Positions 8,033 through 16,856 are shown, numbered from the stretch's first letter. The stretch: 64,000 bases of DNA from Paenibacillus spongiae (GCF_024734895.1 NZ_CP091430.1:4296501-4360500); one strand, 5' to 3'. Program-made: numbers and translations. Notes: generated by a model from the letters alone, not told the origin.

Positions 8033-9706
8033 TTAATATTGCGGAAATTTTCGCTCAATTCGAATCATTTCATCCGCAGTCCGCTTGCTGAACGTTATCG
8101 TTCCCATCGTTCTGTGCGGCTCTTTCCCGATTATTCCCCGGCGCTTGACTTCAATTGCGGCTAGAATCAAGACAACGGCGCATCCGGCCGAGAGCAGGAT
8201 CGGCAGGTGAACAAGTGAAAGCGCGCATAATCCCGTTATTAGCAGCCATGCCAGGGCCGCAATATCTACCGGCAGCCCCCACCGTCCCAACGCCCATGGG
8301 CCTGCAGGCAATGAAGGGGCTCCTTTCGATCCGGCACGGAGTTTCAGTGCGATTGGGGCCGCGTATGCGAAATGAATGGCAAATAAGCTAAGCGCGAGCA
8401 GTTGGAAAATGTAAGCGTCTCCCGCTCTCCCTAACGCCATAACGATGACAATCGGCACCGTCACCGCACACGCGGTTACTGCAATCAACAGAACGGAACG
8501 ATACGGAGTGCGAAACCGCTCCGAAATGACCGCAAACCAAGGGGCCAGCGGAACCGACTCGTCTCTTGCCATTGTGAACCACATTCGCGATCCGGTGGTC
8601 ATGGCGCTTAAACCGCTGCTCCAGCCGATCCATGCAATGACCGCAACCGCAATCGGATTCATGATCCACTTCCATTCCTGCCATGCGGCAAACAACCACT
8701 CTGTCGCAATGAACCATGGCGTATGTTCGCCAAGCGCAGATGGGTAATGAAGGAGGAGGAACGCAAACAAGACGAAGCCGAATATGAATGTATATACGAC
8801 GGACAAATAAATAGCCCATGGCGTGCTGATTCGAGGATCCACCGTCTCTTCCGCTGCATGGCCCGCGCTTCCTGCCCCCAGAAACATCCTTGCCAGCAGT
8901 ATCAGCCCCGCCATGAAGGAGAATGATGTCTGGCTGCCCGCCGTTGAATCGAGCGGATGCTTCGCCTGAAACAAAATATCCATCGGGTATAGCGCCGGCC
9001 ATTGCGATATGGCAAGATACGCGATGATGCCTATTACTGCCGCCGCTTGCAGCCATGAAGTTCCGGCGAAGATACGACCCAGCGATAGCGTCCCTCTCAT
9101 ACATACGGCTGATTGAGTAAGATACAGAAACACAATAATCGCACAGAGGATCCATAGACGAGATTCATAACCGAAAGTCGCTGCGAGCATATCGTTTAAC
9201 CAGACCCCCACCATTACATTCGTCGCGGCTAACAGCAGAATGGATCCTCCGGCATACAGCCATCCGGACAGCAGACGAAGCCGAATGCCGCCGTACGCGG
9301 CGGACCAGTGATAACTTCCGCCTGCCGTCGGCAACGCTGATGCTTGCGAAGCGAGCGAGCAGGCAACCATAAGGGAGAACATGCCCAATATCGGCCAACC
9401 GAAACCGATGACCGCCGGTCCTCCGGCTGCTGCCGCAGGCGCCATCAGAAAAGCCGCGCCGCATAGGACGGACATATTGGAAAAAGACCAACCGAAGGCC
9501 GAGAACCCGTTCAGCGAGCGCGTTAGCTGCTGGGCGATTCCAAGGCGGTTCAAATCATGTTTGTCCTGCATAAAACGAACATACGGCGTATGCGTCGCCA
9601 GCGATTGATGAAGCGATAGCCGCTGTTTCCGGTGAACGGCAAAACCGATAAAGACCGAAAGCGCACAGACCGCGATAAATAAGAGAAATCCGATAATGAC
9701 AGCCAA
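8033..9706 (-). CDS. APC-superfamily amino acid/polyamine permease
   Basis: A 557-residue integral membrane protein with about 12-13 hydrophobic segments and the APC-family features SLNGFSAFGWSFSNMS and ASQASALPTAGGSYHW early in the protein. The resemblance is to the GABA/choline permease branch. Unusually, a single extra hydrophobic segment (residues 2-22) followed by a basic stretch precedes the conserved core, which begins near residue 50. The start is a TTG with GGGGGTGAG six bases upstream. The substrate cannot be assigned. It is likely transcribed alone or with the upstream small membrane protein, although a terminator lies between them. Confidence 0.85.
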   Translation of the reverse strand: MAVIIGFLLFIAVCALSVFIGFAVHRKQRLSLHQSLATHTPYVRFMQDKHDLNRLGIAQQLTRSLNGFSAFGWSFSNMSVLCGAAFLMAPAAAAGGPAVIGFGWPILGMFSLMVACSLASQASALPTAGGSYHWSAAYGGIRLRLLSGWLYAGGSILLLAATNVMVGVWLNDMLAATFGYESRLWILCAIIVFLYLTQSAVCMRGTLSLGRIFAGTSWLQAAAVIGIIAYLAISQWPALYPMDILFQAKHPLDSTAGSQTSFSFMAGLILLARMFLGAGSAGHAAEETVDPRISTPWAIYLSVVYTFIFGFVLFAFLLLHYPSALGEHTPWFIATEWLFAAWQEWKWIMNPIAVAVIAWIGWSSGLSAMTTGSRMWFTMARDESVPLAPWFAVISERFRTPYRSVLLIAVTACAVTVPIVIVMALGRAGDAYIFQLLALSLFAIHFAYAAPIALKLRAGSKGAPSLPAGPWALGRWGLPVDIAALAWLLITGLCALSLVHLPILLSAGCAVVLILAAIEVKRRGIIGKEPHRTMGTITFSKRTADEMIRIERKFPQY

Positions 9707-9761
9707 GAATATCTCACCCCCATACTTGACTGTATGAGAACGAGTCCCCTGTCATCACCAC

Positions 9762-9795
9762 AAAAAAAGCCCCGCCGGTAATTCACCAGCGGAGC
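9762..9795 (-). terminator. Intrinsic terminator after the Spo0F-like operon
   Basis: Stem GCTCCGCTGG/CCGGCGGGGC with a 7-base loop followed by seven T residues on the minus strand. It overlaps the last codons of the 96-residue gene. Confidence 0.8.
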
Positions 9796-10073
9796 GACCA
9801 TAACATGAGCAGACTCGAACCTGCAAATAGAACGATATGGACGAGTATGGAGGTTAAGCGTACCCGTCTCGGAAGACCTTTTAACGTCAGCCAATTCACG
9901 GCGATTAGCAGGATCGTATACACCACTGCAATAACCGTTCCCATCAGCTTCTGCTTCGGTGTAGACGGTGACATAAATCCGTTGATGAGCACAATGGAAC
10001 CGATGAACACGTAAGGAAAGAGGAAGCCGAGAAGTAAATGGGCAACCGCACCAATCCACTGTCGTGCACGCAA
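9783..10073 (-). CDS. Small membrane protein, 96 residues
   Basis: Three hydrophobic segments (about 9-30, 43-62, 74-94) separated by short polar loops; no family recognised. The TTG start has AAGGGTGA seven bases upstream. It begins 14 bases after the stop of the membrane-anchored receiver protein, so the two are very probably one operon, ending at the terminator 9762-9795. A structural or partner role for the anchored receiver is possible but only inferred from position. Confidence 0.75.
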   Translation of the reverse strand: MRARQWIGAVAHLLLGFLFPYVFIGSIVLINGFMSPSTPKQKLMGTVIAVVYTILLIAVNWLTLKGLPRRVRLTSILVHIVLFAGSSLLMLWSLRW

Positions 10074-10087
10074 CGAATCATCACCCT

Positions 10088-10657
10088 TTACGATTTCATC
10101 TTGGATATGACGAACTTCTTCACGATATCGATATCGAACGGCTTCGTAAAAGATGCAAGCACGCCAAGCTGCTGCGCAGCTTCCAGCTTATCCGGGTCGC
10201 CATATGCGGTAATCATCGCAACATGTACGTGGGGGTTGATCTCGCGAATCGCTCTCAGCGCTTCGATCCCGTCCATATCCGGCATCTTGAGATCCAGCAA
10301 TATAAAATCAATATGCGCACGCTTCACGAGCTCGATCGCAGTCCGGCCGTGGGGAGCTTCGAATACTGCAATCCCTTCAAGCTCAAACAGCTCGCGGAGG
10401 AGCATTCGAATCGCCGGCTGGTCATCGACGATCAGCACGGTATAATCAGCCTGAACGCCTTCATTCCGAAGCAGCTGCGTCTCCTCAGAGAAATCGTCGC
10501 TTGGTTCGAACGGAGGCGTAAGCGGCGGATCGAATTCGAATAATGGCTGAGGCTCACGGATGATGACCGGTTTGTTCCGATCCAGCCGGCGCTGGGACAT
10601 AATAATGACCATCGTGATAACGATGATCGCCGGCAATAGGATGAGCAAATATAACAT
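10088..10657 (-). CDS. Membrane-anchored Spo0F-like response regulator receiver
   Basis: A 189-residue protein. Residues 2-20 form one hydrophobic anchor, residues 21-70 a basic then acidic, proline-rich linker, and residues 72-189 a single receiver domain with no output domain. The phosphorelay residues are present: Asp78/Asp79 (VDDQ), phosphoacceptor Asp122 in LLDLKMPDMDG, Thr150 (MITAYGD) and Lys172 (TKPF). The domain resembles Spo0F, the sporulation phosphorelay intermediate, but classical Spo0F is a soluble protein of about 120 residues. GAGGAG lies 12 bases before the ATG. It is followed by a small membrane protein gene. The role is inferred to be phosphotransfer at the membrane; the partner kinase is not in this operon. 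Confidence 0.85.
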   Translation of the reverse strand: MLYLLILLPAIIVITMVIIMSQRRLDRNKPVIIREPQPLFEFDPPLTPPFEPSDDFSEETQLLRNEGVQADYTVLIVDDQPAIRMLLRELFELEGIAVFEAPHGRTAIELVKRAHIDFILLDLKMPDMDGIEALRAIREINPHVHVAMITAYGDPDKLEAAQQLGVLASFTKPFDIDIVKKFVISKMKS

Positions 10658-10750
10658 AGTTGTAGAGGGCTCCTCAGACTTAGGTTCATCCCTTGCCAGA
10701 ACAGCTGTATAACGCCCCTCTCCGAACGAATGGTTACCGTATCCTGCGAA

Positions 10751-11362
10751 TTAATTATTAACGGTCATCGGCGCTAACGGACCATTCGGATTAATAATAT
10801 CCGTCAGGTCATAGACCGAAATCGGGAAATATGGAAATCCGAAGGCATAAGGGGTCAATTCATACAGTGCAAAATAGATGACAAGGGTTCGATCGGCAAT
10901 GTAGAAAGGCTGGTCGTGACGAATAGCATTGAACGGCTCGATCGTAGCAATTTGGCGCGACTCGATCTGGGACTCGATTATATCCGATAATCGGCTTATA
11001 TAACGGCTTCCAGACTTGAACAGCTCGGCAAGCGTATAGGATTTACCGTTTCCCATATCGAACGTAAGCGACTGCTGCAGCGTCAAACCGTGTGCACCGC
11101 CCGTATAGGCATAATTGAATAGAGAAAGGCTGAGTACGTTTTTCTGATTGTTTTTGATCTCAAAATAACCTTGCATCTCCGAACGCGGGTCATCGAGCGA
11201 TCCTTGATCGGCAACCAACTGGCTTACATGCTGCTTTATCGTTTCATTGATTGCGCGGTGTGCCGCAGCATTGTGCAGGCCGCTGACGATAGGAATCCAC
11301 AGCTCCGCTTTCGGAAAGGTTACGCGGTGCGGATGGATTATGGCTGGGAATTGAAAGGCCAT
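10751..11362 (-). CDS. DUF3298/DUF4163-type (RsiV-like) domain protein
   Basis: A 203-residue protein whose middle and C-terminus carry the DUF3298 pattern: NYAYTGGAHGLTLQQSLTFD followed by GKSYTLAELF and a C-terminal FALYELTPYAFG. These domains occur in anti-sigma factors such as RsiV and in secreted proteins, but here there is no signal peptide or membrane anchor, so the protein should be cytoplasmic. An AGGTG ribosome site lies before the ATG. It lies 93 bases before the Spo0F-like gene and may share its transcript. The function is unknown. Confidence 0.75.
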   Translation of the reverse strand: MAFQFPAIIHPHRVTFPKAELWIPIVSGLHNAAAHRAINETIKQHVSQLVADQGSLDDPRSEMQGYFEIKNNQKNVLSLSLFNYAYTGGAHGLTLQQSLTFDMGNGKSYTLAELFKSGSRYISRLSDIIESQIESRQIATIEPFNAIRHDQPFYIADRTLVIYFALYELTPYAFGFPYFPISVYDLTDIINPNGPLAPMTVNN

Positions 11363-11439
11363 AGAATGGACACCTGCCTATTTAGGTTGATGTTCCATTG
11401 TATGGCCCGCCGCCAGTATGCATGACACGCGGTAGGCGC

Positions 11440-12165
11440 TTACAGCAGCATTTTCTCCCTCTCCGTCATGCGTCTGCCTTTAATATCCAGCACAAGCCGG
11501 CCATTGTTCAATCCGATGATACGGTCGGCGAAGCGCTCGGCCCAATCGCCCTGATGCAGCACGGCTACGACTGAAATTCCCTGCAGGGTGCACAACCGCT
11601 TCAGGTCGGATAGAACCTGCTCCGAAGCATGCGGGTCCAATCCGGACACCGGTTCATCGGCCAACAACGTCTTCGCTCCGTGAACGAGCGCTCTGGCAAT
11701 CGCTACCCGCTGCTTCTCTCCTCCGCTCAGCTTATCCGCCTTCTGGTGCGCCTTGTCCAGCAGACCCACCTTCTCGACCATATCCATTGCACCCATATAA
11801 TCATCGCTGCGCACCATCCCCGTTACTCGGCGCCATACTGGCGTTTGGTAAGCTGCGCCGATCAGCACGTTCTTCAATGCGGTACGGTTCGGAATGAGGA
11901 CCGGCTTCTCTTCCATATAGGCCATCTCGCGGCGAATCTTCATCTTGCCCGCAAGACCCCTCTTGAAGATGTCCACGTCATCGACAATATATTGTCCGCC
12001 GCTCCACTTCTCCCGCAATGCCAGGCAGCGCAGCAGCATCGACTTGCCGCTCCCGCTTGCTCCCTTGATCGCAATAAATTCGCCTGGCTGGATGTCAAGG
12101 CTGATTCCCGTCAGTACACGCGGGCCGCCGGGTATTTGCTTCGATAACTCGGACACTCTAATCAT
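11440..12165 (-). CDS. ABC transporter ATP-binding protein (PhnC-like), no partner permease
   Basis: A 241-residue ATPase with Walker A GASGSGKS (35-42), signature LSGGEKQR, Walker B TLLADEP and an H-loop HQGDW. The closest pattern I recognise is the phosphonate-importer PhnC group. No permease or binding-protein gene is adjacent, so the transported substrate, or whether it transports at all, is open. The start is the ATG at 12165 with AAGGAG eight bases upstream; a longer frame to 12204 lacks a ribosome site. Confidence 0.85.
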   Translation of the reverse strand: MIRVSELSKQIPGGPRVLTGISLDIQPGEFIAIKGASGSGKSMLLRCLALREKWSGGQYIVDDVDIFKRGLAGKMKIRREMAYMEEKPVLIPNRTALKNVLIGAAYQTPVWRRVTGMVRSDDYMGAMDMVEKVGLLDKAHQKADKLSGGEKQRVAIARALVHGAKTLLADEPVSGLDPHASEQVLSDLKRLCTLQGISVVAVLHQGDWAERFADRIIGLNNGRLVLDIKGRRMTEREKMLL

Positions 12166-12230
12166 GTAGGCGCTCCTTATCCTTCGGAAATAGCAGTCTA
12201 TCAATCTAGTTTAAGGGAAACAAATAATAG

Positions 12231-12259
12231 TTTCCATCCGAACAAATGTTTGGTATAAT
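12231..12259 (+). promoter_or_regulatory. Candidate sigma-A promoter for the 73-residue gene
   Basis: TTTCCA at 12231 and TATAAT at 12254-12259 with a 17-base spacer, about 50 bases before the TTG start of the gene. Confidence 0.5.
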
Positions 12260-12313
12260 AAAAACAGGAACACTTGTTCCATAACCTTTCTTTTTCGAAG
12301 GAGGCTAATCATC

Positions 12314-12535
12314 TTGAACAACTGTGAAAATTATCGATTTATCGAACGGCATCGTCCGTTCCGGGATTTGACGTTTAAGTTCTACTCGGATGGCAAACTC
12401 ACCATTATCGACAACACAGCTGAGGAGGTGATTTCTCCGAAGGAACTGAGAGGCGAGAGCTATGATTTCTACGTTCGCAGACGAATTGCTTTCATTAAGC
12501 AGGATCTTCACGAGAAGCGTGATAAATATGCTTAA
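12314..12535 (+). CDS. Unknown small protein, 73 residues
   Basis: A charged, soluble 73-residue protein with no recognised family. The TTG start is decided by a strong AAGGAGG nine bases upstream. Its own promoter (12231-12259) and a strong terminator (12543-12591) make it a clear single-gene unit, which supports it being real. It contains paired basic and aromatic residues (FYVRRRIAFIKQD) near the C-terminus. Confidence 0.75.
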   Translation: MNNCENYRFIERHRPFRDLTFKFYSDGKLTIIDNTAEEVISPKELRGESYDFYVRRRIAFIKQDLHEKRDKYA

Positions 12536-12542
12536 CCAAACG

Positions 12543-12591
12543 CACAGCGCGCGCTGTCCCTATTTCCGGACGACGCGCGCTGTGTCTTGTT
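12543..12591 (+). terminator. Intrinsic terminator of the 73-residue gene
   Basis: A perfect 11-bp stem, CACAGCGCGCG at 12543-12553 with CGCGCGCTGTG at 12574-12584, followed by TCTTGTT. Confidence 0.8.
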
Positions 12592-12619
12592 AGGTGGAAC
12601 GTAAGATCTCCCTGCTGCC

Positions 12620-12757
12620 TTAAGACTGCTGCTTGTTAACGCCATTAAGACTCGGCGGCCGGTTGCCGGTTTTATTAGGCGTCAACGCGATCGCAGGATC
12701 CTTGATACTCGATTCGGTTCCCCGATTTTCTTTCTTCTCGCTCTTGTTCCAAGGCAT
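12620..12757 (-). CDS. Small unknown protein, 45 residues
   Basis: A short frame with a perfect ribosome site (GGAGGTGA, eight bases before the ATG). The peptide starts MPWNKSEKKENRGTE and ends in NGVNKQQS; it is hydrophilic, rich in Lys, Asn, Ser and Pro, and lacks hydrophobic segments. This composition resembles small spore or stress-associated proteins of Bacillales, but I cannot name a family. It lies alone between two plus-strand genes. Confidence 0.6.
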   Translation of the reverse strand: MPWNKSEKKENRGTESSIKDPAIALTPNKTGNRPPSLNGVNKQQS

Positions 12758-12880
12758 AGCAGACTCACCTCCGATAACATTATTTGTCCGGGCGTCCTAC
12801 ATTATTCGATTTGACGGAGGCAAACCTATGCTGTAGATTGAGAAGACGGCGGAACATATGCATAAAGGAGCCATACCCTA

Positions 12881-13618
12881 ATGAAGCAAACCCTTCTATT
12901 CGACTTGGATGATACGCTAATCTATTGCAACAAATATTTCTACTCGGTCATCGATCAATTCGTTCAGGACATGACCGCCTGGTTTCATGGTTATAACCTG
13001 ACCGGAACGGCGGTTCGCGACAAGCAAACCGAAATCGATCTCGCCCGTATCAAGGTGGATGGATTCAAGAGCGATCATTTCCCGCAATCATTCATCGACA
13101 CCTACCGGCACTTCTCTTCTCTGTATGGCCGTGCCCGGTCGGCGGTCGAGGAGGATTTCTTATGGAAGCTGGGACGCAGCGTATACGAGCATCAGGTAGA
13201 GCCTTACCCGATGATGGAAGAAACACTGGACAGTCTCGCCAGTCAAGGCCACGAGCTACATCTCTATACCGGCGGCGAGCTGCTTATACAGGAACGCAAG
13301 ATTAAGCAGATGCGGCTCGAACTATATTTCGGTTCGCGTATTTACATCCGTTCCCATAAGAATATCGAGGCGATGGAAGAAATTCTGTCGACGGGCGGAT
13401 TCGACCGGACAACGACCTGGATGATCGGCAACTCGATCCGGACGGACGTTGTACCTGCCCTTACAGCAGGCATCCATGCCATTCATATGAAGAGCGATTC
13501 GGAATGGGTCTACAACATCACCGGTATTGATGTCATTCCCAAGGGCGCTTTCTACACGTTGGACCAGCTCAGTGACGTACCGAAGACGATAAATGAATAC
13601 TTAAGAGAACGCTCTTGA
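12881..13618 (+). CDS. HAD-superfamily hydrolase
   Basis: A 245-residue phosphatase-like protein with HAD motif I FDLDDTL at residues 7-13, motif II LYTGG near residue 128 (Thr as the second catalytic residue) and a C-terminal motif IV in MIGNSIRTDVVPALTAG. The helical insertion between motif I and II fits a C1-cap HAD. AAAGGAG lies ten bases before the ATG. The substrate is unknown. It is a single gene ended by the symmetrical terminator at 13715-13754. Confidence 0.85.
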   Translation: MKQTLLFDLDDTLIYCNKYFYSVIDQFVQDMTAWFHGYNLTGTAVRDKQTEIDLARIKVDGFKSDHFPQSFIDTYRHFSSLYGRARSAVEEDFLWKLGRSVYEHQVEPYPMMEETLDSLASQGHELHLYTGGELLIQERKIKQMRLELYFGSRIYIRSHKNIEAMEEILSTGGFDRTTTWMIGNSIRTDVVPALTAGIHAIHMKSDSEWVYNITGIDVIPKGAFYTLDQLSDVPKTINEYLRERS

Positions 13619-13714
13619 GTGAAGAACGAAGGATAGGAATTCTGCCCGCAGTTCAGACAGCATATTCTTACGATCGCAGTTGCTGTACCTTTCTTTCGAA
13701 TTACTTGCACAAAC

Positions 13715-13754
13715 AAAATGGTGGTGCCGGGAATTAATCCGACACCACCATTTT
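13715..13754. terminator. Bidirectional intrinsic terminator
   Basis: A perfect 12-bp stem (AAAATGGTGGTG and its complement) around a 16-base loop, with T or A runs on both sides. It serves the HAD gene and lies just beyond the convergent topB gene. Confidence 0.8.
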
Positions 13755-13820
13755 GCGTGCGTAAGTACAACGCATTCACATTAAGCGCAACTAAGATTCA
13801 CACATATGAGACAGCCCCAG

Positions 13821-16112
13821 CTAGTCCTTCATTTCGATAAACGAAATCGTTCCTTTCGCAGAATCGGTCAGCTCCCATTTTCCCGAAAGCGTATGGCCGT
13901 CCTTAATCTTGAAAGTTTGCTTGCGGGTGACCCCGCTCGTCGCCAACGCCTTGGCCATAGCTGCCGTAATCGTTCTGCCGTTCTGCTCTTTCCATATGAC
14001 GAACGAGCAGCCCTCCTTGAACCGGATACAACCGTAGCCCCGTTTGCCTTCGATAAGCGAACCGCCGCATCCGGGACGGGGACATGCTGCGATCACAGAG
14101 GGCGAGCCAGCGGCTTCCGCAGGCTTTGCGGCCGCCGCTTTGGGCTTGCGGTCCGTCGTGCCCGTGCCGCTCTCCCGCTTCGCGCTTGTGCCCTTTGACC
14201 TGCCCGCGGCTTTACCGCCTCTTGACTTCTGCTCCTTCTCATCTCCGAACAGACTCGCATCGGCTGGCCGCTGCAGCTTCACCTTGCCGACAATCATCTC
14301 GGCAAATTGCTTCACCTTCATCATGAATTGCTCATCCGACGCCTCGCCTCTGGAAATTTGATGCAGCCTCTGCTCCCAGCGTCCCGTCATCTCCGGCGAA
14401 GCCAACAGATCGACGCCCGCGCCCCGGATCAGCTCGATAGCCGCGCAGCCCTTCGTCGTTATATCCAGCCGTTTGCCTGCCGGCTTGATGTACCCGACCT
14501 GCTTCAACCGCTCGATCGTTGCCGCCCTCGTGGCCGGCGTTCCGAGGCCGGTCTGCTTCATCGCCTCGCGCAGCTCGTCGTCTTCGATCGACTTGCCAGC
14601 CCCCTCCATCGCTTTCAGGAGCGTACCCTCCGTATAAGGCTTAGGTGGGGTCGTCGCTTTCTCGACGGCTTCTGCTTTCTCGCATTGTACAGGCCTTGAA
14701 GCATCGACGGAGAAAGGCCGATCGGTCAGTTCAAGCTCGTCTTCCGCATCATCGGCCTGCTCCTCGCCCTTCTTCTTGCGACTCTTCGATTTCGCCGGCT
14801 CCGAATCGTCTCCGCTTAGCACGACGCGCCAGCCGGGATCCAGCTGCTCCTTCGCCCGGGTGCGAAACGTCTCCTGTTCGACCTCCGTCAAGACTTCATG
14901 ATTGTTGTACACGGCAGGCGGATAATAGTGCGATAGAAACCGACGGACGATCATATCGTACAGCGCCTGCTCTTCCGAGCTCAAGGTACCGGGGCGCTTG
15001 GGGGTAGGCAGAATGGCGTGATGATCCTCGACCTTGGCCGGATTGCATACCGCCTTATTCCCTTTGTGCACGCGGCTGCGGTCTGCGCCGGCTGCCAATT
15101 CTCCGTATGCGGTCTGCTTCAGCATGTTCAGCACATTGCCCATGACAGGTATGGTTTCTTCCGTGACATAGTTGGAGCTGGTCCGCGGATAAGTAATCAC
15201 CTTGTGCTTCTCATATAGAGACTGCGCAATATCCAGCGTCTTCTTCGCCGGGTATCCCAATTTGCCGTTCGCTTCCCGTTGAAGCAAGGTCAGGTCGTAG
15301 AGCCGGTAAGGGTATTCCTTCGTTTCGTTCGTCTCGTAGCTGATGATTCGGCCAGGCTTGCCTTTCACTTTAGCGGCGATCGCCTCCGCTTTCTCCCGTT
15401 CCGTCAATCGGTCGCCCTGCCAGATACCCTTATAGCCGAAATCCTGCTGCAAGAATTGGGCCTGTACAATAAAAAAGGTCTCGCTGTTGAATGCCGTAAT
15501 CTCTTTATGACGGTCATAGAGCAGCGCAAGCACCGGCGTCTGGACCCGGCCTACCGATAGCAAGGTCCGATGGCGGATCGTGAACGCGCGGGAGGCATTC
15601 ATTCCGACAAGCCAATCGGCTTCGCTGCGTGCGCGCGCCGCCCGTGTCAAAGCGTCATACTCCCCGTCGCTGCGCAGCGTATCGAAGCCGCGCCGTATCG
15701 TCTCCGGGGTCAAGTCGGATATCCAGAGTCGGTCTACCGGCTGCGACAGCTTCAAATATTGGCGGATCAGATGAAAAATAAGCTGCCCCTCGCGCCCGGC
15801 ATCGCATGCGTTCACGAGCCTGTTGCAGCGCTTGGCCAGCTCTCCGATCGTCTTCAGCTGATCCTTCGTGCGCGGGTTCGGCCACAGCTTGAACCGATCC
15901 GGGATAATCGGCAGATCCGATTCATTCCATCGTTTATACTTCGCATCGTATTGATCCGGCTCGGCCAGACCGACCAGGTGTCCGATCGCCCACGTTATGA
16001 TATGCCGCTCCCCTTCCAGGTAGCTGCGTTTATTCTGCGCTTTCGGATCGATAACGGCCGCAATCGTGCGGCCCATATCGGGTTTTTCTGCAATGATTAA
16101 TACCTTGCCCAT
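13821..16112 (-). CDS. topB: DNA topoisomerase III (type IA)
   Basis: A 763-residue type IA topoisomerase that relaxes or decatenates DNA by transient single-strand cleavage. The TOPRIM domain is N-terminal (MGKVLIIAEKPDMGRT; acidic residues in NACDAGREGQ). The catalytic tyrosine is in VITYPRTSS. SVGRVQTPVL and ETGLGTPATRA-like segments are present, and the C-terminal part carries one topoisomerase zinc motif (CPRPGCGG...CSFVIW). A Lys/Arg/Ala-rich linker near residues 620-660 precedes it. The start is the ATG at 16112 with GAGGAG 11 bases upstream; the frame is open to 16136. It is not clearly in an operon. Confidence 0.92.
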   Translation of the reverse strand: MGKVLIIAEKPDMGRTIAAVIDPKAQNKRSYLEGERHIITWAIGHLVGLAEPDQYDAKYKRWNESDLPIIPDRFKLWPNPRTKDQLKTIGELAKRCNRLVNACDAGREGQLIFHLIRQYLKLSQPVDRLWISDLTPETIRRGFDTLRSDGEYDALTRAARARSEADWLVGMNASRAFTIRHRTLLSVGRVQTPVLALLYDRHKEITAFNSETFFIVQAQFLQQDFGYKGIWQGDRLTEREKAEAIAAKVKGKPGRIISYETNETKEYPYRLYDLTLLQREANGKLGYPAKKTLDIAQSLYEKHKVITYPRTSSNYVTEETIPVMGNVLNMLKQTAYGELAAGADRSRVHKGNKAVCNPAKVEDHHAILPTPKRPGTLSSEEQALYDMIVRRFLSHYYPPAVYNNHEVLTEVEQETFRTRAKEQLDPGWRVVLSGDDSEPAKSKSRKKKGEEQADDAEDELELTDRPFSVDASRPVQCEKAEAVEKATTPPKPYTEGTLLKAMEGAGKSIEDDELREAMKQTGLGTPATRAATIERLKQVGYIKPAGKRLDITTKGCAAIELIRGAGVDLLASPEMTGRWEQRLHQISRGEASDEQFMMKVKQFAEMIVGKVKLQRPADASLFGDEKEQKSRGGKAAGRSKGTSAKRESGTGTTDRKPKAAAAKPAEAAGSPSVIAACPRPGCGGSLIEGKRGYGCIRFKEGCSFVIWKEQNGRTITAAMAKALATSGVTRKQTFKIKDGHTLSGKWELTDSAKGTISFIEMKD

Positions 16113-16186
16113 TATATGGTTAATCTCCTCATTCATAGAATAAAACGGAAGATACTTCGTGATTCGTTATACGGTTGTAACCTCAT

Positions 16187-16741
16187 TTATTCCCGCTTGT
16201 ACCGGTTTATGTACGATGCAATGACCGCATACACCATGTAGTAGAAGGTGAATTGTATAATTCCGATAATAAATATCATCCATTCCTTGAAGTCGGTGAA
16301 GACAAACCCCGCCACCAGTGCGCCCGCAGCGCCGTGAAGGATCATTTTTGCGATATAGCTGCCGCCTTTATTGCTCTTGCAAATGAGATCGATCACCATT
16401 GACAGCGGCACTCCGAATAGAAGAACAATGATCGCGCTCACCAGACTGATAACGAACAGCCGCTCGCCATCCATGGAACCCATCACGAAACCGATCGGTA
16501 CCGCACTGAGAAATACGGATAGCAATACGCTCATCATCTTAACAAGCAGATAGATGACGACGTCATACACGTTATCTCGCTCTCGGAAGGGCGATTTGCC
16601 GTTCCTCAGGTCTAAGCTGCATCCGTAACAGAAGCCAGGATATTCAGGGTCGCCGCACATCTCGCAGAGCCGTTTATTGCAGGCTTTGCAGGGCTCATTC
16701 GATTCGATATCGGGGTGAAAATAACAGGATTGCCTATCGAT
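16187..16741 (-). CDS. B-box zinc-finger membrane protein with a non-standard or disrupted start
   Basis: The frame encodes a Cys/His-rich N-terminus followed by three to four hydrophobic segments (about residues 60-165 of the frame). Counted from 16741 the spacing is C6-x2-H9-x8-C18-x2-C21-x4-C26-x2-C29-x8-C38-x2-C41, a textbook B-box-type zinc pattern. The first in-frame ATG (16660) falls inside this finger, has no ribosome site and would remove half of the zinc ligands. An in-frame TGA lies at 16745-16747. AAGGGGAG lies exactly seven bases before an ATC codon at 16739-16741. Either ATC is the start, or a one-base frameshift has broken an ATG-initiated gene. Function unknown; the protein should sit in the membrane with its finger in the cytosol. 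Confidence 0.65.
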   Translation of the reverse strand: MDRQSCYFHPDIESNEPCKACNKRLCEMCGDPEYPGFCYGCSLDLRNGKSPFRERDNVYDVVIYLLVKMMSVLLSVFLSAVPIGFVMGSMDGERLFVISLVSAIIVLLFGVPLSMVIDLICKSNKGGSYIAKMILHGAAGALVAGFVFTDFKEWMIFIIGIIQFTFYYMVYAVIASYINRYKRE

Positions 16742-16856
16742 TGCTCATCTCCCCTTGCATGCCATCCCATCATCCAAGGACCTCGTTCTGTCCGCAGCCG
16801 GATTCGATTACTCTCTGCTTCTTTCAAGAGTATGTTTCCGTACCTAAAATAAGATC

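Noticed and set aside
10064-10543. Plus-strand frames opposite the Spo0F-like gene
   Set aside because: Antisense to a receiver domain with all key residues; no ribosome sites.
16612-16827. A separate 71-residue gene overlapping the start of the B-box protein
   Set aside because: It is in a different frame, has no ribosome site of its own and no recognisable content; the zinc-finger pattern is in the neighbouring frame.
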